Assembly: GCF_028128765.1 (NCBI RefSeq)
Contig: NZ_LBJG01000026.1
Coordinates: 62,001 to 126,000 of the forward strand
DNA length: 64,000 nt
Direction of reading: 5' to 3'
DNA from: Bradyrhizobium sp. CCBAU 51627
GTDB taxonomy: Bacteria > Pseudomonadota > Alphaproteobacteria > Rhizobiales > Xanthobacteraceae
Each line of letters begins with the position of its first letter. Position 1 is the stretch's first letter. The position numbers and the translations under genes are program-made. Below the pieces are notes generated by a model that did not search any database, was not told where the DNA came from, and was given only the letters and a program-made list of their open reading frames with translations. Below, piece after piece: positions 35,203 to 44,210 of the stretch.

Positions 35203-36207
35203 TTACTTCAGGTTGCTCATCGCCGTCAGGTCGAAGGACAGCTTGGCGATACCTGCCGCGCCGCACCAGTTGGAGCCGGCGCCACCCGGATTGATCGGGG
35301 TGACGTTGGTGGTGCCGGTGGCGTTGAAGGCGCTGGTGAAGGCGTTGCAATCACCCTTGTTCAGGTCGGTGTCGGAGTAACGCAGATCCAGCGTGAACAC
35401 CTTATAGGTGAAGCCGACGCCGATGTTCCAGGTGTTGTAGTCCTTGTAGGGAATGCCGTTGGCGAAGACGGTGCCCGCACCGGTGCCGTAGAAGGCATCC
35501 GAGGTGCCGAACCACTGCCGGCCGAACTCACCCGACACATACATGCCGACGCCCGAAGCGCCGAACGTCGTGCTCGGCGCGATCCACTTCGCGGTCAGCG
35601 AGGAGTAGTTGCCCCACGCACCCGAGTTCAGGAAGTTCGGCGAGTAATACTCGTTCACGCCGACGGACCAATTGTCGTTGATGGTGTAGTTCAGTTTGCC
35701 GTAGACTTCGAAGAAGCTGACGTCCTTCTTCATGACGTTGCCGTCGGCAAGGAAGATGGTCGTGGTGCTGACGGGGCAGACGCCGCCGCCGGGAATGCCG
35801 CCGGTAAGCACGTTGTCGGCGCAGCTTCCGCCCGGATACAGGTAGCCCCAGACGCCGATATCGAAGGCGAAGGCGCCGAAGGTCGGGCGGATACCGCCGT
35901 AGACGTCGACTTCGGCTGCAGCGCGGTTGGCGAAGGAGATGCTCTCAGCGGACACGCCGGCGTACAGCTGGAGGTCCTTGTTGATGTTGTAGCGCGGCTC
36001 GAAATAGGCAGCGACCGACGGCTTGTGGTTGGACTGGGTCACGCCGCGGAAGATGTAGTCGTTCATGATCGCGCCGCCGAAGGCGACATCCCAGGGATCA
36101 AATGCGGGCGCCGGCGGAGCCTTCAAGGCCTTCAACGGCATGTCCGCCGCAAACGCCGAACCCGTCACCATTGCCAGCGCCGTTGCCAACAAAGTCACTT
36201 TTTTCAT
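35203..36207 (-). CDS. TorF family putative porin
   Basis: A 334-residue outer-membrane beta-barrel protein. Signal peptide MKKVTLLATALAMVTGSAFAA, then a short Pro/Ala linker and WDVAFGGAIMNDYIFRGVTQSN, the TorF-type barrel start. Alternating aromatic strands follow (LQLYAGVSAESISF, VYGGIRPTFG, YNTWNIGVGFTYKVFTLDLRYSD). Two pairs of Cys may form loop disulfides. Solute is unknown. I chose the ATG at 36207 because GGGGAT is well spaced; an upstream ATG at 36219 adds four residues. It has its own terminator. Confidence 0.88.
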   Translation of the reverse strand: MKKVTLLATALAMVTGSAFAADMPLKALKAPPAPAFDPWDVAFGGAIMNDYIFRGVTQSNHKPSVAAYFEPRYNINKDLQLYAGVSAESISFANRAAAEVDVYGGIRPTFGAFAFDIGVWGYLYPGGSCADNVLTGGIPGGGVCPVSTTTIFLADGNVMKKDVSFFEVYGKLNYTINDNWSVGVNEYYSPNFLNSGAWGNYSSLTAKWIAPSTTFGASGVGMYVSGEFGRQWFGTSDAFYGTGAGTVFANGIPYKDYNTWNIGVGFTYKVFTLDLRYSDTDLNKGDCNAFTSAFNATGTTNVTPINPGGAGSNWCGAAGIAKLSFDLTAMSNLK

Positions 36208-36614
36208 TTCGATCCCCATCACCAATTTTAGACCCCGGTCGAGCTCCGGAAGCCCCCCGGGGCCGCCCGACCTGATTGCAAACTCTGTAACTCGGCCAAT
36301 CTGGATGGAGGGACGTAAACGGAGAAGCAAAAAACACGAGCATCTGCCGCCTTTTTGGGCGTTCTGACGATTCCACAAAAGGTTGTCGGCCGGTGTTGCT
36401 TCTCGATCACATTATTTTCACGCCAAAGTGCACTGAGGCCCCAGGATACTACGTGGGCCTGGGACCGCGTGGCACCCGCGCCACGAATCAGCGGACTAAG
36501 TCATCGGGGCGGCGATGCAAAAAGGCCGCAGCATCACTGCTACGGCCTTCTGCTGTCGATCGTGATGGGGATAAACCGGCCTTTGGCCTAAGCGTAGGAC
36601 CCAATCCCTTGGGC
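36208..36614. other. Porin upstream region and intergenic space
   Basis: No gene recognised. The part next to 36208 should hold the porin promoter and leader. A minus-strand terminator lies at 36517-36549. Confidence 0.5.
36517..36549 (-). terminator. Terminator of histone-like gene
   Basis: On the minus strand: stem AAGGCCGTAGC / GC(T)GCGGCCTT with one mismatch, followed by TTTTT. It is 66 bp past the stop of the histone-like gene. Confidence 0.75.
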
Positions 36615-36977
36615 CTAACCTTGCCCCTCGGCCGGCGTCGCTTCCGCAGAAGACGAAGGCATCGCCCAGCTCGTCTCGGCGGCGGGCTCCGGTGCCGGCG
36701 CCACGGGGGCCGCTGGTTTCGGCGCGGGAGCTGCCTTCGCCTTCTTCGGCGCTGCTTTCTTGGCGGCCTTTTTCGGCGCCGCCTTCACGGCCTTCTTGGC
36801 CGCAGCCTTCTTTGCTGACTTCTTGGCAGCTTTCTTCGGCGCGGCCTTCTTGGCAGATTTCTTCGCCGACTTCTTCGCCGACTTCTTGGCTGCCTTCTTC
36901 TTCGTCGCCTTCTTCGCTGCTACGACCTTCTTGGCCTTTTTGGCCTTCTTGCTTTTCTTCTTGCTCGCTTTCGCCAT
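36615..36977 (-). CDS. Histone H1-like Lys/Ala-rich protein
   Basis: A 120-residue protein starting MAKASKKKSKKAKKAKK. Residues 1-85 are almost only Lys and Ala in KKA/KKS/APKKAAKK repeats. The last 35 are Ala/Pro/Glu-rich and acidic. It resembles bacterial H1-like DNA-binding proteins that condense the nucleoid; DNA binding is expected from composition only. ATG 36977 follows CAGGAGG. The long open frame upstream is not used. The repetitive DNA may vary in length between strains. Confidence 0.8.
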   Translation of the reverse strand: MAKASKKKSKKAKKAKKVVAAKKATKKKAAKKSAKKSAKKSAKKAAPKKAAKKSAKKAAAKKAVKAAPKKAAKKAAPKKAKAAPAPKPAAPVAPAPEPAAETSWAMPSSSAEATPAEGQG

Positions 36978-37042
36978 CGTGGTCCTCCTGTTGCCGCCGA
37001 ACAATGGTCGATCGGGCTTTTCAGCCGTCACCGGACGAAAGC

Positions 37043-38365
37043 TCAGCGCGACGGATTCAATGCCGGCCGCGACCCGCCCGTAGCCCAATCGAGAAGCTCA
37101 ATCGTGTGTACGACCGGAACTGACGTGCCACTGGCAATCTGCACCATGCAGCCGATATTGCCCGCGGCAATCATGTCCGGCTTGACGCTCGCGATGTTGG
37201 CGACCTTGCGATCGCGCAACCGGCCCGCAAGCTCGGGCTGGAGAATGTTGTATGTCCCCGCCGAACCGCAACACAAATGGCTCTCGGGCACATCTTTCAC
37301 CACGAATCCATTCTTGGAAAGCAATTCTTTCGGAAGGCCCGTGATTTTCTGTCCGTGCTGCAACGAACACGCGGAGTGATAGGCGATGACGACATCGCCC
37401 TGTTGCGTGCTCGGCGCGAGGGCAAGACCGGCGACATATTCGGTGACGTCCTTCGCGAGCGCGGACACCTTCGCCGCATCGGCCGCGAATGCGGCGTCCT
37501 CGCGCAGCAGGTAGCCATAGTCCTTGATCACGGTGCCGCAGCCGGAGGTCGTCACCAGGATGGCGTCGAGCCCCTCGCCGGCGGCCTCCTTCAGCCACGC
37601 TGTGACGTTGGCGCGCGCCCGCGCCAGCGCATCATCGTCGTGACCGAGATGATGGGTGAGCGCGCCGCAGCATTGCTCGTCTTTGACCAGGACGACCTCG
37701 ATGCCATGCCGGGTGAGAAGATTGATGGCCGCCTGGTTGATGCGCGGGGCCAGCACCTGCTGGGCGCAGCCCTGGAGCAGCGCGACGCGGCCGCGCTTCT
37801 TGCCGAGCGCGGCGAATACGCTGCCCGGGAGGGCACCCGGCGTCGGCAGCCGGCCAGGTGCCAGCGCCAGCATCGCCTTGAGGCGCTGGATCAGTCCTGG
37901 GGTGGCTGAGGGCCGCGGGGTCGGCAGGAAGACGGCGAGCGGCCGGGCCAGCTGCGCCAGCCGCATGCTCAGGCGAAACCATCGGGGGTCTGGCAGCACG
38001 AAGGCGAGCACCCGGCGCAGCAGCCGTTCGGCGAGCGGACGCTGGTAGCGCTGCTCGATCCTGACCCGCGCCTGATCGACGAGGTGCATGTAGTTCACCC
38101 CCGACGGGCAGGTGGTCATACAGGCGAGGCACGACAGGCAGCGGTCGACGTGCTTGACCACCTGGGATGTCGGCGCCTGGTCCTTTTCCAGCATCTCCTT
38201 GATCAGATAGATGCGGCCGCGCGGGCTATCGAGCTCGTCGCCGAGCAGGACATAGGTCGGGCAGGTCGCGGTGCAGAAGCCGCAATGGACACAGGCGCGC
38301 AGGATCTTGTCGGCCTCGGCGATGTCGGGGTCGGCGAGCTGTGCGAGTGAGAATTCGGTCTTCAT
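37043..38365 (-). CDS. glcF: Glycolate oxidase iron-sulfur subunit
   Basis: A 440-residue protein with two [4Fe-4S] motifs in the N-terminus: CVHCGFCTATCP (about residues 26-37) and CLSCLACMTTCP (about 78-89). Two CCG-type domains follow (DEQCCGALTHHLGH, SHLCCGSAGTYN). It passes electrons from GlcD/GlcE to the quinone pool. The start ATG overlaps the glcE stop (ATGA). The long open frame to 38761 runs through glcE and is ignored. Confidence 0.95.
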   Translation of the reverse strand: MKTEFSLAQLADPDIAEADKILRACVHCGFCTATCPTYVLLGDELDSPRGRIYLIKEMLEKDQAPTSQVVKHVDRCLSCLACMTTCPSGVNYMHLVDQARVRIEQRYQRPLAERLLRRVLAFVLPDPRWFRLSMRLAQLARPLAVFLPTPRPSATPGLIQRLKAMLALAPGRLPTPGALPGSVFAALGKKRGRVALLQGCAQQVLAPRINQAAINLLTRHGIEVVLVKDEQCCGALTHHLGHDDDALARARANVTAWLKEAAGEGLDAILVTTSGCGTVIKDYGYLLREDAAFAADAAKVSALAKDVTEYVAGLALAPSTQQGDVVIAYHSACSLQHGQKITGLPKELLSKNGFVVKDVPESHLCCGSAGTYNILQPELAGRLRDRKVANIASVKPDMIAAGNIGCMVQIASGTSVPVVHTIELLDWATGGSRPALNPSR

Positions 38366-39600
38366 GCCCGAGCGCTCCGCGTCAGCCGTCCCCGGTTCAG
38401 AATGGATTTCGGATCGAAACTGGTGCGGACCCGTTCGCTCAGGGCAGCAACACCTGGTGCTTGCGGATGGAAGACATCGACTTCGCGCCTGACGTCCTCG
38501 TCCGCCCGGATCAGCGTGGCATGCCCGCCGAAGGCATTGGTCCGCTGGCGAACGGCCGGGGCATGCGCATCGCCCTTCCGCGGCAGTGCCGCCCAGATCA
38601 GGCCGCCGCCCCAATCGTAGATGATGTCGCCACCGGTCTCGCGCGCCAATTGCGTCCCGAGCGCAGCGCCTGAGGCCGGCGGGCAGACGATGCGCCATAC
38701 CGGCCAGGCCCCGAGCGCAGCGCTGGCCGCGAAAGGCAATACGTCGCGAATGGTGGCCCACAGCGCGGACGACGCGGCATCCCCGATGACAACAGCGGTT
38801 CCGAACGGGGCCAGCAATTCGCGCAAGGAGCCGGCGCGGTGACTGGCAGATGCGATGATGCCCTCGAGCCGCAGCACGGTCAGTGCCTCGCCCTGGCCGG
38901 CGATATCGCCAAGTCCTTCGGTCCTGGCACGGAAAGCCGATTTCGGCAGATGCGCCGCGGCGGAGACGTCGAAGGGCGAGCCGAGCGCCGCTGTCATCGC
39001 CTTGTTGGCGGCAGCATCATCTAATCCGCGCAGCAACAGCGTCCGCTCCGCCTCCGGCTTCGGCATCACCTTCAGCGTCACCTCGGTCATGACTGACAGC
39101 GTGCCCCAAGACCCTGCCAGCAGCTTGCAGAGATCGTAGCCCGTGACGTTCTTGACCACCTTGCCGCCGGTCTTGAAGCTGTCGCCAAAGCCGGAAACGG
39201 CATGCGCCCCCAGCAGATGATCGCGTGCCCCGCCCGCCCTGATCCGCCGCGGGCCGGCGAGGCCGGAAGCGATCATACCGCCGATGGTGCCCGACACGGA
39301 CGTGCCAAGCAGTGGCGCGGTGTTGACGGGCTCGAAGGCGAATTGCTGGTTCTTGGCATCGATCAGGGACAGCACGTCGGCCAGCGGCGCGCCGGCCTGG
39401 AGCGTGACAATCAGCTCGTTGGGCTCATAGGAGGTGACGGCATTCAGCGCGGAGACGTCGAGCACCGCGTTGGTCACCATCGCATGCCCGATGCTGCGCT
39501 TGCTGCCATGACCGATGATCTCGAGCGGCTGCTCGTTGGCAATCGCCGCGCGCACCACCTCTTCGACGTCCTTGGCGTCTCTGACCCTGAGCGTATCCAC
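38362..39600 (-). CDS. glcE: Glycolate oxidase FAD-binding subunit
   Basis: A 412-residue FAD_binding_4 (PCMH-type) subunit: LEIIGHGSKRSIG, then NTAPLLGTSVSGTIGGMIASGL, GGKVVKNVTGYDLCKLLAGSWGTL. It binds FAD and with GlcD oxidises glycolate to glyoxylate. The start is GTG 39600. glcF follows with a 4-bp overlap. glcD is upstream on the same strand but separated by a 622-bp gap that holds an opposite-strand gene. Confidence 0.94.
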   Translation of the reverse strand: MDTLRVRDAKDVEEVVRAAIANEQPLEIIGHGSKRSIGHAMVTNAVLDVSALNAVTSYEPNELIVTLQAGAPLADVLSLIDAKNQQFAFEPVNTAPLLGTSVSGTIGGMIASGLAGPRRIRAGGARDHLLGAHAVSGFGDSFKTGGKVVKNVTGYDLCKLLAGSWGTLSVMTEVTLKVMPKPEAERTLLLRGLDDAAANKAMTAALGSPFDVSAAAHLPKSAFRARTEGLGDIAGQGEALTVLRLEGIIASASHRAGSLRELLAPFGTAVVIGDAASSALWATIRDVLPFAASAALGAWPVWRIVCPPASGAALGTQLARETGGDIIYDWGGGLIWAALPRKGDAHAPAVRQRTNAFGGHATLIRADEDVRREVDVFHPQAPGVAALSERVRTSFDPKSILNRGRLTRSARA

Positions 39601-39823
39601 GAGAAAAGGCGGTAGCGAAATTCCCGTCGGAAATCAATTCGCGCGGAGCTTTGACGCCCTCATTCCAAAGGAGGTGCACGCATCTTGCGGTGGCTGATCC
39701 GGCGAGCGCGCGCGGCGATCCTGCACGGCTCGTTCGGCACAGTCGTGCTTCGATCGCCATCGAATCATTCCCATTCAAACTTCGTTATTGATCGAACTGT
39801 TCCCTCTCTAACGGAGTTCCCTC

Positions 39824-40162
39824 ATGAACGAGCAGGCAGTGAACCAGCAAGCCATCCATCAGGCGGTCAGCGGCGGTGGTCTTCTGGTCGTGGCGCAATG
39901 GGAAGCGAAGGCCGAGCAAGCCGACCGCGTTGCCGAGATCCTCCGCGGCTTCCTGCCACAGGCTCAAAGCGAACCCGGCGTGAAGCTGTTCCTGATCAGC
40001 CGCGCCAAGGACAATCCGGCCCAGTTCCTGTTCTACGAATTATTCCGCGACGAGGCGGCTTTCCAGGCGCATCAGGAGAGCGCGCATTTCAAGAGCCACA
40101 TCGCCGGGCAGGCACTGCCGCTGCTGGCGAGACGCGAGCGGGCGCAATACGCGCTCATGTGA
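39824..40162 (+). CDS. Antibiotic biosynthesis monooxygenase (ABM) domain protein
   Basis: A 112-residue single-domain protein of the ABM dimeric alpha-beta barrel fold: GLLVVAQWEAKAEQADRVAEIL, EPGVKLFLISRAKDNPAQFLFYELFRDEAAFQAH, then HFKSHIAG. Members include quinol monooxygenases (YgiN) and many of unknown role. Encoded on the opposite strand between glcD and glcE, so it interrupts the glc operon. ATG 39824 follows ACGGAG. Confidence 0.85.
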   Translation: MNEQAVNQQAIHQAVSGGGLLVVAQWEAKAEQADRVAEILRGFLPQAQSEPGVKLFLISRAKDNPAQFLFYELFRDEAAFQAHQESAHFKSHIAGQALPLLARRERAQYALM

Positions 40163-40221
40163 AGGAAAATGCTGGCTCGCCCTCTCCTACAAGACAAGGG
40201 TGGGACGGGTCAGCCCTGGCT

Positions 40222-41715
40222 TCAAAACCGCGGAATATCCGGAAATGCCAGCTTGCCCGCGTGCACGTGCATGCGGCCGAGCTCGGCGCAACGGTGCAGG
40301 GTCGGAAACACTTTTCCGGGATTGAGGAGGCCCTGCGAGTCGAACGCGCATTTCAGCCGCTGCTGCTGGTTGAGATCGATCTCGGTGAACATGTCGGGCA
40401 TCAGGTCGCGCTTCTCGATGCCGACGCCGTGCTCGCCGGTGAGCACGCCGCCGAACTCGACGCAGGCGCGGAGGATATCGGCGCCGAAAGCTTCCGCGCG
40501 CTCGATCTCGCCGGGCTTGTTGGCATCGTAGAGGATCAGCGGGTGCAGATTGCCATCGCCGGCGTGGAACACGTTGGCGCATCCGAGTTGGTATTTCTCC
40601 GAGAGCTCGCGGATGCGCGCCAGCGCCTTCGGCAGCGCGCCGCGGGGGATGGTGCCGTCCATGCAGAGATAGTCGGGCGAGATGCGGCCCACGGCGGGGA
40701 ATGCAGCCTTGCGTCCGGCCCAGAACAGGTTGCGCTCGGCCTCGGAGCTCGAGATCTGGCAGGTGGTCGAGCCGCAGCCGTTGGCGATGGCCTCGACGCG
40801 ACTGATCAGTTCGTCGACCTCGATCTTGGGACCATCGAGCTCGATGATGAGCAGCGCTTCGACGTCGAGCGGATAGCCGGCGTGGACGAAGGCTTCGGCG
40901 GCGTGGATCGCCGGCTTGTCCATCATCTCCATGCCGCCCGGAATGATGCCGGCGCCGATGATGCGCGCCACGCATTCGCCGGCGGCCTCGACCTCGGCGA
41001 AGCCGACCATCAGCGCGCGCGCCGTCTCCGGCTTTTGCAGGATGCGCACCGTGATCTCGGTGATGACGCCGAGCAGGCCTTCCGAGCCGGTGATGACGCC
41101 CATGAGGTCATAGCCCGCGTTCTCGGCCGATTTGCCGCCGATGCGCAGGATCTCGCCGCTCATCAGCACGATCTCGCAACCGAGCACGTTGTTGGTGGTC
41201 ATGCCGTATTTCAGGCAATGCACGCCGCCGGAATTTTCCGCGACATTGCCGCCGATCGAGCAGGCGATTTGCGAGGACGGATCGGGCGCGTAGTAGAAGC
41301 CGGCGTGGGCGACCGCCTGGCTGATGGCGAGATTGGTGACGCCGGGCTCGGTGACGACGACGCGATTGTCGAAATCGATTTCGCGGATGCGCTTGAACTT
41401 GCCGAGGCCGAGCAGCACGCCGTCTTCGAGCGGCAGCGCGCCGCCCGACAGCGAGGTGCCGGAGCCGCGCGGCACCACCTTGATGCCGTGGGCGGCACAA
41501 TATTTCAGGACGAGCGAAATCTGCTCGGTCGTGTCGGGCAATACCACGACCATCGGCGGCTGCCGATAGGCGGTCAGCCCGTCGGATTCGTAGGCGCGCA
41601 TCTCGGCCGGCGTATCGATCACGCCCTCGCCGGGCACGATTGCGCGCAATGCAGCGACGATCTCCGCGCGGCGCGCAAGCACCGCCTGGTCGCTCGCAGG
41701 CATCATGATGGCCAT
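40222..41715 (-). CDS. glcD: Glycolate oxidase FAD-linked subunit
   Basis: A 497-residue flavoprotein. KVVPRGSGTSLSGGALP and CSIGGNVAENSGGVHCLKYG are the FAD-binding loops (about residues 75-91 and 155-180). The C-terminal oxidase domain has HAGDGNLHPLILYD and a final GEHGVGIEKR. It is the catalytic subunit for glycolate, possibly D-lactate. The split from glcE/glcF by a reverse gene means that it likely has its own transcript. Divergent from the cytochrome c gene. Confidence 0.95.
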   Translation of the reverse strand: MAIMMPASDQAVLARRAEIVAALRAIVPGEGVIDTPAEMRAYESDGLTAYRQPPMVVVLPDTTEQISLVLKYCAAHGIKVVPRGSGTSLSGGALPLEDGVLLGLGKFKRIREIDFDNRVVVTEPGVTNLAISQAVAHAGFYYAPDPSSQIACSIGGNVAENSGGVHCLKYGMTTNNVLGCEIVLMSGEILRIGGKSAENAGYDLMGVITGSEGLLGVITEITVRILQKPETARALMVGFAEVEAAGECVARIIGAGIIPGGMEMMDKPAIHAAEAFVHAGYPLDVEALLIIELDGPKIEVDELISRVEAIANGCGSTTCQISSSEAERNLFWAGRKAAFPAVGRISPDYLCMDGTIPRGALPKALARIRELSEKYQLGCANVFHAGDGNLHPLILYDANKPGEIERAEAFGADILRACVEFGGVLTGEHGVGIEKRDLMPDMFTEIDLNQQQRLKCAFDSQGLLNPGKVFPTLHRCAELGRMHVHAGKLAFPDIPRF

Positions 41716-41945
41716 ATCAAAAAACTTTCGTCCGGCATTGGAATTTGTTCCGCCAAATCAACCATGTCTCCCGGCGTTTGGGTAGGGTCGTCCGAAGGTC
41801 GCATTGCTTTGTTGCAGCGCAAGTTCTCTCTGGGGCAAGTCTGTTATCAGGAAACCTGTCACAGTTTCGCGGCTTGTCCACTTGCACCGGACCTGCCAAA
41901 ACGACGATCCACCATCTGACCCCGGGAAGAGACGAAGAGCATCCT

Positions 41946-42341
41946 ATGACAAAACTGACTTTCGGCGCGCTGGTTGCCCTTGCCATGACTGCCGCAGCAT
42001 CCAGTGCGATGGCGCAGGACGCCGCAGCCGGCAAGACGTCGTTCAACAAGTGCCTGGCCTGCCATGCGATCGGCGAAGGCGCCAAGAACAAGGTCGGGCC
42101 CGAGCTCAACGGTCTCGACGGCCGCAAGTCCGGCACCGCGCCGGACTACAACTATTCCGAGGCCAACAAAAACTCCGGCATCACCTGGAACGAGGCTCAG
42201 TTCAAGGAATACATCAAGGACCCGAAGGCCAAGGTCCCCGGCACCAAGATGGCGTTCGCCGGCATCAAGAACGAGACCGAGATCAACAATCTCTGGGCCT
42301 ATGTGTCGCAGTTCGACAAGGACGGAAAAATCAAGAAGTAA
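41946..42341 (+). CDS. c-type cytochrome, c2/c550 class
   Basis: A 131-residue periplasmic mono-heme cytochrome. Signal peptide MTKLTFGALVALAMTAAASSAMAQ, then CLACH (heme attachment, about residues 36-40), and PGTKMAFAGI with the axial Met. Class I fold. It probably carries electrons between the bc1 complex and oxidases or reductases; the c550-type CycA of Bradyrhizobium is a candidate identity, not proven. It is divergent from glcD, which delivers electrons to quinone. ATG 41946 follows GAAGAG. Confidence 0.9.
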   Translation: MTKLTFGALVALAMTAAASSAMAQDAAAGKTSFNKCLACHAIGEGAKNKVGPELNGLDGRKSGTAPDYNYSEANKNSGITWNEAQFKEYIKDPKAKVPGTKMAFAGIKNETEINNLWAYVSQFDKDGKIKK

Positions 42342-42359
42342 GCGCCCAAGAGGCGGCCG

Positions 42360-43316
42360 CTAATCGGCGGCCGCCCGCGCGGGGGCGATGTGACCGATCA
42401 TCGCCTCGATCTCCGCCTTCACGAGGTCCGGCACCGCGTTCTGCACCATGTGGCCGAGATCGGGCAGCACGATCAACTTTGCATCCGGCACCGTTGCGGC
42501 AAACGGGCGCGCGTGGATGTCGGTCTTCACCGTCTTGTCGGGCTCGCCGGCGATGATCGTGACAGGCAATCTGATCTCGCCATAGCGGGCCGCCTGGGCG
42601 GCCACCGACGCCTTCAGCGTCACCAGATCATAGGCATTGGCGATGAATTCGCGCGGACGCAGCAACAGCGGCGTCGCCGAGTCCTTGACGAAACCATCCG
42701 GCATCGTCTGCGGCAGGAAGACATTCCGCGCACCGGATTCCGTGACGAAATAGCCCAGCGGCAGCGTGATGGTGTAGGCGAGCAGCGGACCGATCACCGG
42801 CATTGCAATGATCTCGTTATAGCGGCCGACGCCGCCGCGCCAGGGATGGGTCACCGGCGCCAGCATCACGAGACCGGCGACGCGGCTCGCGTGGTCGAGC
42901 GCCAGCCGCGCACCGAGCGCACCGCTCCAGGAATGCACGACGAAGACCGCGCGATCGATCCCGAGTTTGCTCAGCGCCGCATCGATCATCCGCGCCTGGA
43001 TGGCCGGCGTCGAATCCTGCCGAAGTGCGCGCGTGCTCCAGCCGTGGCCGGGACGGTCGATCAGGATGACGCGATGCCGCTTGGCCAGGAGGTCGCCGAG
43101 CGGACGTCGCATCACTTCGAGGTTTGAGCTTGCGCCGTGCAGCATCACGATCGGCGTGCCCGCCTCGCGCGGGCCGATGTCGACGACGTGCAGCGTCGCA
43201 CCATCGACCTCGATCATCCGGCCTTGCGGCGGAAAGGCGCGTTGTAAGGCAACAACGCCGGCCTGTGTGACCAGCGCCAGCAGCACCAGCGCCGTCACGG
43301 CTGAGAGCACGATCAT
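42360..43316 (-). CDS. Alpha/beta hydrolase, membrane-anchored
   Basis: About 318 residues. An N-terminal membrane segment (MIVLSAVTALVLLALVTQAGVV) precedes an alpha/beta-hydrolase domain: PIVMLHGASSN (oxyanion), FVVHSWSGALG (Ser nucleophile), GEPDKTVK (Asp) and LGHMVQNA (His). Substrate unknown. The start is uncertain: the frame is open to 43472, but the ATG at 43316 begins the membrane anchor; neither has a clear ribosome-binding site. Converges with the cytochrome gene. Confidence 0.75.
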   Translation of the reverse strand: MIVLSAVTALVLLALVTQAGVVALQRAFPPQGRMIEVDGATLHVVDIGPREAGTPIVMLHGASSNLEVMRRPLGDLLAKRHRVILIDRPGHGWSTRALRQDSTPAIQARMIDAALSKLGIDRAVFVVHSWSGALGARLALDHASRVAGLVMLAPVTHPWRGGVGRYNEIIAMPVIGPLLAYTITLPLGYFVTESGARNVFLPQTMPDGFVKDSATPLLLRPREFIANAYDLVTLKASVAAQAARYGEIRLPVTIIAGEPDKTVKTDIHARPFAATVPDAKLIVLPDLGHMVQNAVPDLVKAEIEAMIGHIAPARAAAD

Positions 43317-43645
43317 GGAGAAAGTCCGGGCGATCCAGAGCACATCGCGGTTACGGGTGACGCGGGCGGCAGTTTCGCGCGGGGCAGTTCGGCGCTTCCA
43401 CAGGAAATGCCACCCCCTGTGGATATGTGCACAATCGAGAACGAAAAAACCCAACGGAATCAACGGAACCAATTGACGCGCACAAGCTTCGGACCAGCTT
43501 CATGCAGTCGTCATCGCGCTGTCCATATAATCGCCACGGTCGGTTCGGCCATTTAGACGCGGATAGGCGCCGATCCCTCCTCGCAACCTGAAAAATGCGG
43601 GAAAGACCGGCAGGATTGTCCTGGTTTGAACCGGAGGATTTTTCG

Positions 43646-43828
43646 ATGCGCTTCAGATCGAATGACACCGCGATCGATGAGATCGTCGCAAGCTGCAACG
43701 GCGATTTGCGCGGGGCCGTGCGGGCACTGCTTCTGATCAATGAGCACCTCGAGAGCGAGCTCGCAAAGGCTTACGCTGCGGCGGCCGATCGCGGTCTCGC
43801 CGAACGCGGCACCAGCGTGCTGCACTAG
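43646..43828 (+). CDS. Small conserved hypothetical protein
   Basis: A 60-residue cytosolic helical protein starting MRFRSNDTAIDEIVASCNGD, with LRGAVRALLLINEHLESEL as a likely amphipathic helix. Function unknown. ATG 43646 follows CGGAGGA. It overlaps the convergent secreted-protein gene by 4 bp at the stops. Confidence 0.75.
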   Translation: MRFRSNDTAIDEIVASCNGDLRGAVRALLLINEHLESELAKAYAAAADRGLAERGTSVLH

Positions 43829-44085
43829 CCCGCGCCGTCCTCGGCCTTTTCCTCGTCGGGCGTGGGCGCGGGGCAGGCACGGATGGTCGAGCGGGCCAGC
43901 TTGGCGTCGGCCTTGGACTTGTAGGGACCGTCGCCGAACCAGATGTCGCCGTTGATGACGGGATTGCGGGTCACGATGGTGCATTTGCCGGTGGCGCGAT
44001 TGCCGACCACCCAGAACAATCCGTCGGCGAGGCTCATCGTCCCCGACGCCAACAGCAAGCTGCAAGCAAACATCAAGCGCTTCAT
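43825..44085 (-). CDS. Small secreted hypothetical protein
   Basis: An 86-residue protein: signal peptide MKRLMFACSLLLASGTMSLA, then GLFWVVGNRATGKCTIVTRN and PYKSKADAKLARSTIRACP, with two Cys likely in a disulfide, and an acidic tail. Such small proteins are common in Bradyrhizobium; no known role. Shares 4 bp with the convergent 60-residue gene. Confidence 0.7.
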   Translation of the reverse strand: MKRLMFACSLLLASGTMSLADGLFWVVGNRATGKCTIVTRNPVINGDIWFGDGPYKSKADAKLARSTIRACPAPTPDEEKAEDGAG

Positions 44086-44210
44086 GGCTTTCGCTCCTGC
44101 CCTGCAGGTAGACCCGCGGCCGCGCCGGCAATAGCCCTCGCGGCAAAGCGCTTCCGATCGTGGTTAACCGGCGTGCGCCGCGACCGCTCAAGCAATAATC
44201 GATTTATCGG

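Noticed and set aside
39685..41919. 744-codon open frame over the ABM and glcD genes
   Set aside because: It covers two well-supported genes (one in a different frame, one antisense) and has no domain-like sequence.
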